A DNA stretch of 63,532 bases from CAZEIW01 sp964512305 (GTDB taxonomy: Bacteria; Pseudomonadota; Gammaproteobacteria; Burkholderiales; Burkholderiaceae_F): positions 1-63,532 of the forward strand of contig CAZEIW010000111.1 in assembly GCA_964512305.1 (NCBI GenBank), in the 5' to 3' direction. The translations under genes were made by a program, and so were the position numbers. Below the pieces are notes generated by a model. That model was not told the DNA's origin. It searched no databases and saw nothing but the letters and a program-made list of their open reading frames with translations. Of this stretch, positions 1-8,376 are shown piece by piece (the first letter of the stretch is position 1; every line of letters begins with the position of its first letter).

Positions 1-195
1 ATCCAGCCGGTACTTCGAATTGCCCGGCTCCGCCTCGCTCGCCGCCGCCAGGTGCTGCAGCCCCTTCTCCCGCTCCCCGGTCGCAATCAGCTTCAGCCCC
101 GCCTCGTGCTCCCGCGACGCCGCACATCCGAAAAGCGCCGCGACCACGATCACCCCGGCCGCCGCTCCAATGCAAACCCGCGCAACGCGCCCCAT
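1..195 (-). CDS. gspD: Secretin (GspD-like) lipoprotein, N-terminal fragment cut by the window edge
   Basis: The first 65 codons of a minus-strand gene that runs off the left edge. The start has a lipoprotein signal peptide: basic residues, a hydrophobic stretch, then the lipobox LFGC with the acylated cysteine at residue 24. The mature part begins like a tetratricopeptide segment (EKGLQHLAAASEAEPGNSKY). Its ATG lies two bases after the stop of the GspC/PilP-like gene, so it is the last visible member of the secretion operon, where the outer-membrane secretin is expected. Some betaproteobacterial secretins carry such an N-terminal lipoprotein and TPR region. No secretin domain is visible here, so the call rests on position and on the lipoprotein start. 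It could instead be a separate TPR pilotin-like lipoprotein. Confidence 0.6.
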   Translation of the reverse strand, partial: MGRVARVCIGAAAGVIVVAALFGCAASREHEAGLKLIATGEREKGLQHLAAASEAEPGNSKYRLD

Positions 196-197
196 GT

Positions 198-743
198 CTA
201 GCCTCCTGTTGCCTGGATGGTCTGGCGCTGCTGCAGCGGCAGATAGGTCACAACGACCTGAGCCGAGTTGAAGGACTCGACCCTGTAAGTGTTTTCGACC
301 ACGTCGCCGACGTGAACGACATAGAGCGCCTCGCCCTTGGAGATGAATGCCGCCGGCCTGGCGCTCTTCTCTTCGATCTGACCGATGAACTTGAACGGCA
401 CCGGTGGCGCAGTGGGCGGGGGCGGTGGCGCCGGCGGAGCCGCCGCCGGAGCCGGCGGGGGCGGCGGGGGCGGCGGCAGCCATCCCTTGGGTGCGAACGG
501 ATCGCTGTTCGCGGTCTTCGTGAGCGGCGTGCGCGCCGGAAGCTCCGGCGCGCGGTCGGTCCCGGTGGCGGGCGTGCCGGACGGCGCTCCCGGTTCGGAG
601 CGCGCGCCCGTCTTCGCGATGGGCTCCACCACGGCCGAGTCGTCACCGGAGCCCGCGAGACGGAACGCGAGCACGAAGGTGCCGGCGCCGGCAGCCGCCA
701 GCACCGCCATCCTGAGCCAGCGCGGACGCGCGCCCGCACTCAT
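198..743 (-). CDS. GspC/PilP-like inner-membrane protein with a polyproline linker
   Basis: A 181-residue protein with one membrane segment at about residues 12-30, a low-complexity Ser/Pro/Thr region, a proline-rich linker at about 89-117 and a small C-terminal beta domain (about 118-175, starting FKFIGQIEEK). That domain resembles PilP and the homology region of GspC, which link the inner-membrane platform to the secretin in the periplasm. It lies between the PilO-like gene and the secretin, overlapping the former by four bases (ATGA-type). The polyproline stretch probably spans the periplasm; that is inference. Sequence identity to the families is low, so assignment to GspC or to PilP is uncertain. 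Confidence 0.7.
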   Translation of the reverse strand: MSAGARPRWLRMAVLAAAGAGTFVLAFRLAGSGDDSAVVEPIAKTGARSEPGAPSGTPATGTDRAPELPARTPLTKTANSDPFAPKGWLPPPPPPPPAPAAAPPAPPPPPTAPPVPFKFIGQIEEKSARPAAFISKGEALYVVHVGDVVENTYRVESFNSAQVVVTYLPLQQRQTIQATGG

Positions 744-1306
744 GATTGGGCCCTGTAGAACAGCGTGAAGTGCACCCGCGAATCGACCTGGTCGGCGCCC
801 GCGCCCGGACGCTCGACATGGAGCTCGACCAGGCTGGCGTGCGGCAGCGCGTTGAGGACGTCGGCGACGAAGTTCTTGACGGGACCGTAGTGCTCCTTGA
901 CCGGCAGGATCACGTCGAACCGTTGCAACCCGCCGGACCCCTCGATCGGGGTCAGCGAATATTCGCCCTTGGCCAGCGCCACGTGGCTGGCATCGGCCGC
1001 CTTGAAGATCTTGCGCAGATCCGCGGTCGTCGTGTCGACGTTGGGGAACCAGTTCTGGAACTTGGCCAGCCGCTCGGCCGGGCTCGCCTGCTCGGCGCGC
1101 CGCAGGTCGATCTGCGCGACCCGCGCGCGCGTCTTCTCGGCCTCGGCCTGCAGCCACTCGGACTCCCGCTGCGCGCGCGCGGCGTAGACGAGCGCCATCG
1201 AGGCGACCGCGAGCAGCGCGGCGCCCATCAGGCCTGTCGCGCCCAGGCGCATGTGCACGCGACGCGCCAGCCGGCGCACCGCATTGACGGTCAGGCTGAG
1301 GTCCAT
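740..1306 (-). CDS. PilO/GspM-like platform protein
   Basis: A 188-residue bitopic protein: a short basic cytoplasmic N-terminus, a membrane helix at about residues 22-44, a coiled coil rich in Glu, Arg and Ala (about 46-75), then an alpha/beta periplasmic domain. This is the architecture of PilO and GspM, which form the inner-membrane assembly platform with PilN/GspL. The start ATG shares one base with the stop of the PilN-like gene (TGATG), which suggests translational coupling. The gene sits in the order M-N-O-P known from type IV pilus clusters. The name PilO is inferred from fold and order, not from a diagnostic motif. Confidence 0.7.
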   Translation of the reverse strand: MDLSLTVNAVRRLARRVHMRLGATGLMGAALLAVASMALVYAARAQRESEWLQAEAEKTRARVAQIDLRRAEQASPAERLAKFQNWFPNVDTTTADLRKIFKAADASHVALAKGEYSLTPIEGSGGLQRFDVILPVKEHYGPVKNFVADVLNALPHASLVELHVERPGAGADQVDSRVHFTLFYRAQS

Positions 1307-1830
1307 CACGAGGTCCCCCAACGCGCCTGGACCACGAAGCGGATCGGGCTGCCTGGCGTCTGCACCTGCACCTGGTGCGAGGTCAGAACGGCCTGCGGGA
1401 ACGACTTGCCGCGCAGCGCGTCGACGTAGTCGAGCATGGCGTCGGTCGTCTTGGCCTCGGCGGTGATGCGAACCACGTGCCTTACCGGGGACGGCTCGAC
1501 CCCGAGCAGCGCGACGTCGCGCGCCGGCACGGATTCGAGCGCGGCCAGCAGATCGGCCCACGGGGTCTGCAGCTCGCGAGCGACCACTGCGGCCGCCTTG
1601 GCGGCGCGAGCATCGAGCGCAGGTCCGCCGGCGGAGTCGGCGTCGGCCAGCCGCCCGCTGACGAGCGAGAGATCGCCCGCGTGCGCGAGGCGCTGCGCGT
1701 GCGCCGACTGGAACTGCACGCCGGCGAGCGTCGCCGCGCCAAGGCCGGCGGCCAGCAGCAGCCAGCCGAGCGGCGCGTTGCGCCGCGTCGGCGAGAAGTC
1801 CAATTCGAGCCGGGCGAGCTTTCTGGCCAT
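1306..1830 (-). CDS. PilN/GspL C-terminal-like platform protein
   Basis: A 174-residue protein with a short basic N-terminus, one membrane helix at about residues 21-42 and a periplasmic ferredoxin-like region, as in PilN or the C-terminal half of GspL. I chose the second of two nearby ATGs (1830 rather than 1836). The purine-rich AGAGGGG sits six bases before it but directly abuts the first ATG. The gene lies between the PilM-like and PilO-like genes, overlapping the latter by one base. In T4P and T2SS the protein pairs with the cytoplasmic actin-like PilM/GspL part and with PilO/GspM. Confidence 0.68.
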   Translation of the reverse strand: MARKLARLELDFSPTRRNAPLGWLLLAAGLGAATLAGVQFQSAHAQRLAHAGDLSLVSGRLADADSAGGPALDARAAKAAAVVARELQTPWADLLAALESVPARDVALLGVEPSPVRHVVRITAEAKTTDAMLDYVDALRGKSFPQAVLTSHQVQVQTPGSPIRFVVQARWGTS

Positions 1831-1883
1831 CGGCATCCCCTCTATATGTTCCCGTTTCAAACCCGTGCGCGGCGCCCGGACGC

Positions 1884-2720
1884 TCAGGCGGCCTGCGGCA
1901 GCGCGACCCACGGCGCCGGCGGCAGCCAACCCTTCGGCAGCATCGCGTAGAAGCGCGTCGCTTCCGCATCGCCGAGCCCGGCGACGCGCAGCAGCCCGCG
2001 CCCGCGCACTTCCAGCTCTTCCGGCGCGCGAACGCCCAACTCGTAGCTCATCGCCGTCAGCACGCCGTCGACGATGACCGCCAGCTGCGACCCGGCCTCC
2101 CTGACGAGCGCGACCACCGCGCGCGGCGCTTCCAGCCGGCTGCGGTTGCGGTTGTATTCGTGCACGAACTCGCCCTCGATCGACCCCGCGCTCACGCCGT
2201 GCGCGCCCAGCGCGCGCTCGATCGCCGGCACCACGTCGGCGGGCAGTCCGCAGGCAAGCGTGCACTGCCCTCCGCCTTGCGCCTGCCAGCGCGTGAGCAA
2301 CTCGCCGGGCTGCACGCCGGCGACGTCGGCCAGCGAGGCGCCGATCAGCTCGTCGGCAGCGCGCGGCGACAGGCTGCGCAGATCGGCGCGCACCACGTCG
2401 TACAGCATCCAGGAGTCGGCGACCACGATGTCGCAGCGCATCCGCCGCAGCGAGCCGGCGCGCTCGCGCAGCGCCGCCAGCCCCGCGGCAAGGGCCTCCG
2501 CGGCCTGCGCCAGGCCGGCCTGCGCGGTCCCGACCTCGGCCTCCTGTTCGAACTCGACCCGCCCGCCGCGCGCGCGCAGCTCGATGCGCACGCGCTCGGC
2601 GCCCAGCCGGGCGTGCAGGTGGCGCCCGAACCGCCACCCGCGCGCGGCCGGCCTGCCCTTCGCAGCGGCGGTGGCGGGCTTCTCACCGGCGGCGGCGGGC
2701 TTATTCGACGGGGGTGACAC
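1884..2720 (-). CDS. PilM/GspL-cytoplasmic-like actin-fold protein
   Basis: A 278-residue soluble protein with no membrane helix, rich in Ala and Arg. It lies where an actin-like PilM or the cytoplasmic half of GspL is expected, between the ATPase gspE and the PilN-like gene. The start is a GTG at 2720 preceded by GAGGAG at seven bases. It overlaps the end of gspE by about 20 bases, so the two are probably translationally coupled. The middle contains the acidic segment GSIEGEFVHEYNR and a hydrophobic strand (LAVIVDGVL) like the actin-fold core. Classical nucleotide-binding motifs are weak, so the call depends mostly on gene order. Splitting GspL into separate M-like and N-like proteins is a T4P trait. 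Confidence 0.6.
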   Translation of the reverse strand: MSPPSNKPAAAGEKPATAAAKGRPAARGWRFGRHLHARLGAERVRIELRARGGRVEFEQEAEVGTAQAGLAQAAEALAAGLAALRERAGSLRRMRCDIVVADSWMLYDVVRADLRSLSPRAADELIGASLADVAGVQPGELLTRWQAQGGGQCTLACGLPADVVPAIERALGAHGVSAGSIEGEFVHEYNRNRSRLEAPRAVVALVREAGSQLAVIVDGVLTAMSYELGVRAPEELEVRGRGLLRVAGLGDAEATRFYAMLPKGWLPPAPWVALPQAA

Positions 2721-4395
2721 GATTGATCTCCTCGAGCGTGGTGTCGCCGGACATCGCCGCCGCCACCGCCGCCTCGCGCAGCGAGACGAAGCCGTGCTCG
2801 CGCGCCTCGGTCTTGATCTGCGACAGCGGCGCGCGCTCGGCCAGCAGGTCGCGCAGCCGGTCGCTCATGCTCAGCGTTTCGGCGACCGCGCGGCGCCCTT
2901 TGTAGCCCGTGCCCCGGCAGTGCGCGCAGCCCAGGCCGCGCCTGAACCGCGCCGTGTACGCGGCGCGCTTGTCGATGCCCGACCGCGTCAGCAGTTCCGG
3001 CGGCGGGCGGTACGGCGTCGAGCAGCGCGGACAGTTCACGCGCACCAGCCGCTGCGCCAGGATGCCGTTGAGCGCCGACATGAAGCTGTAGGTATCGACG
3101 CCCATGTTGGCGAACCGGCCCATCACGTCGAACACGTTGTTCGCGTGCACCGTCGTGAACACCTGGTGTCCGGTCAGCGCCGCCTGCACCGCGATCTGCG
3201 CCGTCTCCGGGTCGCGGATCTCGCCGACCATGATCTTGTCCGGGTCGTGCCGCAGGATCGAGCGCAGGCCGCGCGCGAAAGTCAGCCCTTTCTTCTCGTT
3301 CACCGGGATCTGCAGCACGTCCTGGACCTGGTACTCGACCGGATCCTCGATCGTGACGATCTTGTCGAGGCCGGTGTTGATCTCGGTGAGCGCGGCGTAC
3401 AGGGTGGTGGTCTTGCCGCTGCCGGTCGGCCCGGTCGCCAGCAGCAGGCCGTGCGGCAGCGCCGACAGCCGGCGCACGAATTCGATCACGGCCGGCTCGA
3501 AGCCGAGGCTCTCGAGGCGGATCTGCCGCGACTCGCCGCCGAGGTTGTTGCGGTCGAGGATACGCAGCACCGCATCCTCGCCGAACAGGTTCGGCATCAC
3601 CGACACCCGCAAATCGATCTCCCGCTCGCCCACCGAGACCTTGAAGCGCCCGTCCTGCGGGATCCGCCGCTCGGCGATGTCCAGCTCGGCCAGCACCTTG
3701 ATCCGCGACAGCACGTGGTGCGCTGCCTCGAGGCCGTCGACGCGCTTGACCACCTCGAGCACGCCGTCGACCCGGTACTTGATCACCAGCCCGGAGCGCT
3801 GGGTCTCGAGGTGGATGTCGCTCGCGAGCGCCTTGAGCGCGTCGTGGATCGTCGAGTCGACCAGCCGCACGATCGGGCTGCTGGAGGCGCTGATGTCGGC
3901 CAGCGCGACCGATACCGCGGTCGAATCGCCGTGCGCGCCGGCCGATGCGCCGACCGAGACCGAGTCCATCGCCCGCATCGAGCGCTCGGCCTGGGTCAGG
4001 AACGCGCGCAGGTCCTCGGTCGAGGCGAGCCCCCAGACCAGCTGGCTGCGCCGGCGCTGGCGCATGCGCTCGGCGGCCCAGGCGCGCGTGCGGGTGTCGA
4101 GCGGATCGGAGAGCACGACCACCGTCCGCTGGTCGGACATCGTCAGCGCCAGGCACTGCCGCTGCGTCGCCTCGAGGAAGCTCAGCGCCTCGAAGTCCGG
4201 CGTGCAGGCGCGCAACTCGGCCAGCGCCATCGGCTTGAGGCCGAAGTACGGCGCGGCGACGTTGACGAGCTGGGGACCGGGGAGGCCGAGCGTCTCCGCG
4301 AGCGCCTCGACCGGCCGCCGCCCGCCGGCATTGTCCAGCGCGCGACGGACGATCTCGTCGGACAGGACGCTGTTTATCTTGTTGGGGGCGTTCAT
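2701..4395 (-). CDS. gspE: Type II secretion ATPase GspE
   Basis: A 564-residue hexameric secretion ATPase that drives pseudopilus assembly at the inner membrane. An N-terminal GspE/PilB N1-type domain (about 1-130) is followed by the N2 and ATPase domains. Walker A is GPTGSGKTT at about 322-330, the Asp box and Walker B region around GEIRDPE at about 391-397, and the His box region is FTTVHANN. The tetracysteine zinc module typical of GspE is intact (CPRC, then CAHC about 40 residues later). The ATG at 4395 follows a GGGAC ribosome-binding site. The next gene upstream is gspF. The sequence is complete and gives no sign of decay. Confidence 0.93.
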   Translation of the reverse strand: MNAPNKINSVLSDEIVRRALDNAGGRRPVEALAETLGLPGPQLVNVAAPYFGLKPMALAELRACTPDFEALSFLEATQRQCLALTMSDQRTVVVLSDPLDTRTRAWAAERMRQRRRSQLVWGLASTEDLRAFLTQAERSMRAMDSVSVGASAGAHGDSTAVSVALADISASSSPIVRLVDSTIHDALKALASDIHLETQRSGLVIKYRVDGVLEVVKRVDGLEAAHHVLSRIKVLAELDIAERRIPQDGRFKVSVGEREIDLRVSVMPNLFGEDAVLRILDRNNLGGESRQIRLESLGFEPAVIEFVRRLSALPHGLLLATGPTGSGKTTTLYAALTEINTGLDKIVTIEDPVEYQVQDVLQIPVNEKKGLTFARGLRSILRHDPDKIMVGEIRDPETAQIAVQAALTGHQVFTTVHANNVFDVMGRFANMGVDTYSFMSALNGILAQRLVRVNCPRCSTPYRPPPELLTRSGIDKRAAYTARFRRGLGCAHCRGTGYKGRRAVAETLSMSDRLRDLLAERAPLSQIKTEAREHGFVSLREAAVAAAMSGDTTLEEINRVTPVE

Positions 4396-4406
4396 GTCCC
4401 GCTCCG

Positions 4407-5624
4407 CTACTGAAGACTGGTGGCCAGGTCGAAGATCGGCATGTACATCAGGACCACGATCGCGCCGATGATGAGGCCGATGAAGATCATCAGGGCCGGC
4501 TCGACCAGGCGCGCGGTCAGGTCGATCGCGCGGCTCAGCGCCGCTTCCTGGAAGGAGGCGATGCGCGACAGCACGTCGGCCAGCCGGCCGGTGCGCTGGG
4601 CGACCTCCAGCATGCGCAGCGCAACGGTGTCGGCGATTCCGGCCTGCGACAGCGCGGGGCCGATCGGTTTGCCCTCGGAGATCTGGCGCCGGGCGACGTC
4701 GAGCTGGCGCTGGTCCTCTTCGGCCAGCAGGCGCCGGCTCATTTCGAACGCCCGCAGCACCGGAATGCCGCCCTGGACGAGCATCGAGCTGGTGCGATAG
4801 AACTGCGCGTGCCGGAACAGGCGCACCAGGGTGCCGATGAGCCAGGCACGCTGCAGACCCGGCACTTGCCAGCCGCTGCGCATCGCGCGGATCAGGCCGT
4901 AGGCGATCAGGATCACGGCACTGACGAACAGGGCGGCGAACACCCACGGATGGGCGGCCACCGACTTGCCCCAGCCGAGCAGGATGCTCGAGGCCAGCGG
5001 CAGCTTGTGGTGCGAGCCCTCGAGCAGCACCGAGAAGCGGGGCACCACGACGCCAAGCAGGAAGAAGACCACGATGCTTCCGACCGCCAGCAGCAGGGCC
5101 GGATAGACGGCGGCGCCGACCAGCTTGCCGCGCAGCATGCGCAGCGACTCCAGGTGGGTCGAGTACCGGCGAAGCGCGGAGACGATGTCGCCGGTCTGCT
5201 CGCTGGCGGCGATCGACGCCACCAGCAGCGGAGGAAAGACATCGGCGCGGTTGCTCAGCGCCGCCGAGAGCGGGAGCCCCTCGGTGACATCGCGCGTCAC
5301 GCTCTCCAGCGCGCGCCGCGCCGCGAGGTCGCGCTCCTTCTGCGCCAGCGTGCGCAGCGTGTCGACCATCCCCAGGCCGGCGTCGAGCAGCGCCGCCAGT
5401 TCGTCGGTGAACAGGCCGATGTCGAGGCGCTGGCGCCGCAGCGGCAGGCGCGAGGCGCCGTCCGAGCCCTTGACGACGCGGCACGACAGCACGCGCAGCC
5501 CGCGCAGCTGAACCTGCTCCGCCGCCTGGCGCTCGGTCGGCGCGCGCAGCCGCTCGGTCTTCAGCGCCCCGTGCGGGGCGACCGCGACGACCTCGAACAG
5601 CACCGAGGCGGAAGAAGAGGTCAC
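4407..5624 (-). CDS. gspF: Type II secretion inner-membrane platform protein GspF
   Basis: A polytopic inner-membrane protein of about 405 residues with two repeated T2SSF domains (roughly 75-195 and 280-400). The segments between and after them are hydrophobic: one near 170-195, one near 225-245 and a last helix (MIFIGLIIGAIVVLMYMPIF) at the C-terminus. It anchors GspE and the pseudopilus base. I chose the GTG at 5624 because it overlaps the gspG stop as GTGA, a coupled junction. A possible ATG 30 bases upstream would lie wholly inside gspG. The gap to gspE is 11 bases. Confidence 0.92.
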   Translation of the reverse strand: MTSSSASVLFEVVAVAPHGALKTERLRAPTERQAAEQVQLRGLRVLSCRVVKGSDGASRLPLRRQRLDIGLFTDELAALLDAGLGMVDTLRTLAQKERDLAARRALESVTRDVTEGLPLSAALSNRADVFPPLLVASIAASEQTGDIVSALRRYSTHLESLRMLRGKLVGAAVYPALLLAVGSIVVFFLLGVVVPRFSVLLEGSHHKLPLASSILLGWGKSVAAHPWVFAALFVSAVILIAYGLIRAMRSGWQVPGLQRAWLIGTLVRLFRHAQFYRTSSMLVQGGIPVLRAFEMSRRLLAEEDQRQLDVARRQISEGKPIGPALSQAGIADTVALRMLEVAQRTGRLADVLSRIASFQEAALSRAIDLTARLVEPALMIFIGLIIGAIVVLMYMPIFDLATSLQ

Positions 5625-6094
5625 TGCGTCTTCCCGGGCGTCACGACGTCCCACGAAGTGATGTCGACGTTCTCGCCGGTGCCGCCGGGCTGGCCGTCCG
5701 CGCCGTACGAGTACAGGTCATAGTCGTTGTGGTCGCCCGGAGCCTTGTAGTGATACGCGCGCCCCCAGGGGTCCGCCGGTACCTGTTTCTGCAGATAGGG
5801 TCCCTGCCAGCGGTCGACGCCCTCGGGCTTGGTGATCAGCGCCTGCAGTCCTTGTTCGCTCGTCGGATACACCCCGACGTCCAGGCGATACTGGTCGAGC
5901 GCCTTGCCGAGCGAGTCGATCTGGGCGCGCGTGATGTTGACGTTCGACTTGCCGACCTGCCCGAAATACCTGGGCGCGACCAGACCGGCCAGCAGGCCGA
6001 TGATCACGACCACGACCAGCAGTTCAATTAGCGTGAAGCCGTTGGCTCGCAGCGCCCGGCGGCGGGTGTCGTTCGACAGGGACAGCGGGTGCAT
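5621..6094 (-). CDS. gspG: Major pseudopilin GspG
   Basis: The first gene of the secretion operon, 157 residues from the ATG at 6094. It has a class III prepilin signal: a basic leader ending RANG, then FTLIELLVVVVIIGLLAG. Cleavage after Gly19 would leave an N-methylated Phe, with Glu5 of the mature protein present. The C-terminal part has the GspG signature: YPTSEQGLQAL, DPWGRAYHYK and the calcium-site-like DYDLYSYGADGQPGGTGENVDI. It forms the pseudopilus that pushes substrates through the secretin. An upstream ATG at 6172 would add a long non-homologous leader, so I rejected it. No minor pseudopilins (GspH-K) lie within the window. Confidence 0.95.
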   Translation of the reverse strand: MHPLSLSNDTRRRALRANGFTLIELLVVVVIIGLLAGLVAPRYFGQVGKSNVNITRAQIDSLGKALDQYRLDVGVYPTSEQGLQALITKPEGVDRWQGPYLQKQVPADPWGRAYHYKAPGDHNDYDLYSYGADGQPGGTGENVDITSWDVVTPGKTQ

Positions 6095-6232
6095 CTCGAC
6101 GGGTCGCGGCACGTGAATTCCCGGAAGTGGAGCAGTAGGAGTCGGCGGAGCGACCCTCAAAAACCATCGCACAAACCAGTGACAGGGTGGTGTTTCCCTA
6201 TCCCGTCAGTGCGTCATGCGTGTCCGGAATCC

Positions 6233-6261
6233 AGATTAGCGCCCCGTGATGCTTTTGGCAA
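6233..6261 (-). promoter_or_regulatory. Possible sigma-70-type promoter of the gspG operon
   Basis: On the minus strand a TTGCCA (6261-6256) and a TAATCT (6238-6233) are separated by 17 bases, about 140 bases upstream of the gspG ATG. The -35 matches the consensus at five of six positions, the -10 at only three. This is the only intergenic space that could hold a promoter for the whole secretion operon. Treat it as a candidate. Confidence 0.3.
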
Positions 6262-6278
6262 TCTGTCCGCTACAAGTC

Positions 6279-7721
6279 TTAAGAAATACTCATCTTCCCT
6301 ACCGGATCACGCGCCTCACGGTAGGGAATGACCGACGGGTGGTCTACCCGATAGGGAAAACGCACCCGCACCCGCAGTCCACCCAGGTCGGAACTGTCGA
6401 AATCGATCAGCGCCCGGTGCACTTCCGCGACCGTCTGGACGATCGAAAGACCGATCCCGCAGCCGTCGGCCGACGAGTCCGGCAGCCGGTAAAAGCGCTC
6501 GAAAACGCGCTGCCGCTGGTCCGGCGGGATCCCGGGGCCGGCGTCTTCGACGATCGCGAAGCAGCCGTCCGCGCCGTCGACCCCGGTTCGGACCCGGATC
6601 GGACCCCCGGCCGGGCCGTATCGGGCCGCGTTGTCGATCAGATTTCGGATCAGCACCGCGATGCCGAATTCAAGGCCTTCGATCTGGCACGGCTCCAGCT
6701 GCGCGGACACGTGCTGGTCGCGCCGCGCCAGGAGCGGCTGCATTTCGTCGATCACGTGGCCGGTGACGATGTCCAGACGCAGCGGCTGCGTACGCGCGCG
6801 CAGCGCGATCATGCCGTCGATCCGCGTCAGGGTCAGCAACTGGTCGACCATGTGCGCCGCGCGGTCGATCGAGAGCATCAGACGCTCGAGCGCCGAGCGG
6901 CGCTCGCCCGCGGCGCGCGTGAGCAGCGCCACCTGGGCCTGGACCTTGACCGCTGCCAGGGGCGTGCGCAACTCGTGCGCCGCGGCGGTGGTGAAACGCC
7001 GCTCGGTCTCGAGCGCGTCCTCGAAGCGCCCGAAGAGGGCGTTGATCTCGCCGATCATCGGCAGCAGCTCGCTGGGTGGCGCGGCCACATCGAGCGGCCG
7101 CAGGTCGTTGGGCGAACGCTCGGTGAGCTGGCGTGCCGAATCGCTCAACGCCCGCGTCGCGCGCCGGATCAACCAGGCGTTCATCGCGACCAGCGCGGCC
7201 AGGGACAGCAGGAACAGCGCCAGCAGGTAGCCGAGCGCCGGGCCGACGAAGGCGGGGCGCGCGGACAGCGGCTCCGCGACCTCGACCAGCTTGGTGCCGT
7301 CGTCGGCCCAAAGGACCAGCGTGCGCATCGCAACGCCGTCGATCTCGCGCGTCTCAAAGCCCTGCTGGGAGGGCGGCGCGAACGCGGACCGCGGCGCGTC
7401 GAAGCTCACCAGCAGCAGGGTTCCGTCGGGCGACCAGATCTGGTACCTGTAGCGCGTCCCGAGCGTGCGGGCGGTCTCCATGTGCACGATGTCGGACCCC
7501 TTGGCGCGGATCTCGTCGATCTCGTGGTCGGCGAAAGTCAGCACCGCCACCGCGATGTCGCGCAGGCGCTGGTCGAACAGGGCCTCGCTGTCGTTGTGGG
7601 CGATCACGAACATCGCGCCGCCGCCGGCGAGCCACGCCAAGGCGGTGACGACCGCGGTCAGGATCAGCAGGCGGCGGCGGAGCGACCAGGCTCCGGGGGC
7701 GGCGTCAGGCCGCTTCGACAT
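6279..7721 (-). CDS. Sensor histidine kinase (QseC/TctE type)
   Basis: A 480-residue membrane sensor kinase. Membrane helix 1 is at about 17-41, a periplasmic domain runs from about 42 to 157, and helix 2 is at about 158-186. A HAMP-like linker follows, then a HisKA domain with AAAHELRTPLAAVK (phosphorylated His249), and an HATPase domain with N box NLIDNAARY and G1 box EDAGPGIPP. It is encoded downstream of its response regulator and overlaps it by 17 bases, so the two are one operon. It probably phosphorylates the regulator at 7705-8376. The signal is unknown; QseC and TctE relatives sense small molecules or carboxylates. Confidence 0.9.
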   Translation of the reverse strand: MSKRPDAAPGAWSLRRRLLILTAVVTALAWLAGGGAMFVIAHNDSEALFDQRLRDIAVAVLTFADHEIDEIRAKGSDIVHMETARTLGTRYRYQIWSPDGTLLLVSFDAPRSAFAPPSQQGFETREIDGVAMRTLVLWADDGTKLVEVAEPLSARPAFVGPALGYLLALFLLSLAALVAMNAWLIRRATRALSDSARQLTERSPNDLRPLDVAAPPSELLPMIGEINALFGRFEDALETERRFTTAAAHELRTPLAAVKVQAQVALLTRAAGERRSALERLMLSIDRAAHMVDQLLTLTRIDGMIALRARTQPLRLDIVTGHVIDEMQPLLARRDQHVSAQLEPCQIEGLEFGIAVLIRNLIDNAARYGPAGGPIRVRTGVDGADGCFAIVEDAGPGIPPDQRQRVFERFYRLPDSSADGCGIGLSIVQTVAEVHRALIDFDSSDLGGLRVRVRFPYRVDHPSVIPYREARDPVGKMSIS

Positions 7722-8376
7722 CGCGGTTCAGACGGTAGCCGGCGCCGCGTACGGTCTGGATCAGGCTGCGTTCGAGCTTGCGACGGAGGTTGTGAACGTG
7801 CACCTCGATCGCGTTGCTTTCGACCTCCTCGCCCCAGCCATACAGCGCGTCCTCCAGCTGCCGCCGGCTCAGGACGCGGTCGCGGTTGCGAAGCAGGGTC
7901 TCGAGGATCCGGTATTCGCGCTTCGTGAGGTCGACGCGCGTGCCGCGCCAGATCGCGGTGTGCTCGCTGCGCGAAAGCAGCAGGGGGCCGAACTCGAGCG
8001 TGGCGTCGCTCTTGCCGTTCTGGCGCCTGTGCAGCGCGCGCAGCCGGGCGCTCAGCTCGAGCAGGTCGAACGGCTTGACGAGGTAGTCGTCCGCGCCCAT
8101 GTTGAGGAGCCGGACGCGGTCGAGCACGAAGCCGCGCGCGGTCAGCACGAGCACCGGCGTGTGGTCCGAGCGCTGGCGCCAGCTTCGGAGCAGCTCCTCC
8201 CCGGAAACGCCGGGCAGCCCGAGGTCGAGCACGATCGCATCGTATTTCTGCGCCACCAGCGCCGCGTCCGCCTCGAAGCCGTCGGGACGCCAGTCCACCG
8301 CGAAGCCGTCGAGCTCCAGCCCGCGCGCGGTCGATGGCCCGAGCGCCGGATCGTCCTCTACAATCAAAATCCGCAC
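7705..8376 (-). CDS. OmpR/PhoB-family response regulator (QseB/TctD type)
   Basis: A 223-residue regulator: a receiver domain at 1-115 with acidic pocket EDD, phosphoacceptor Asp51 and the conserved Lys in VKPFDL, then a winged-helix DNA-binding domain (about 125-218) with the typical LTKREYRILETLL and VHVHNLRRKL segments. The start is a GTG at 8376 with GGGGA upstream. It is the first gene of a two-gene operon with the kinase and is divergent from the DsbD-type gene across a 370-base region that holds overlapping palindromes. Members of this family usually autoregulate. Confidence 0.92.
   Translation of the reverse strand: MRILIVEDDPALGPSTARGLELDGFAVDWRPDGFEADAALVAQKYDAIVLDLGLPGVSGEELLRSWRQRSDHTPVLVLTARGFVLDRVRLLNMGADDYLVKPFDLLELSARLRALHRRQNGKSDATLEFGPLLLSRSEHTAIWRGTRVDLTKREYRILETLLRNRDRVLSRRQLEDALYGWGEEVESNAIEVHVHNLRRKLERSLIQTVRGAGYRLNRDVEAA

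Noticed and set aside
2074..4413. Long plus-strand frame opposite gspE
   Set aside because: The translation is low-complexity Arg/Ala/Asp-rich with no domain, and the minus strand carries an intact GspE. It is an antisense composition shadow.
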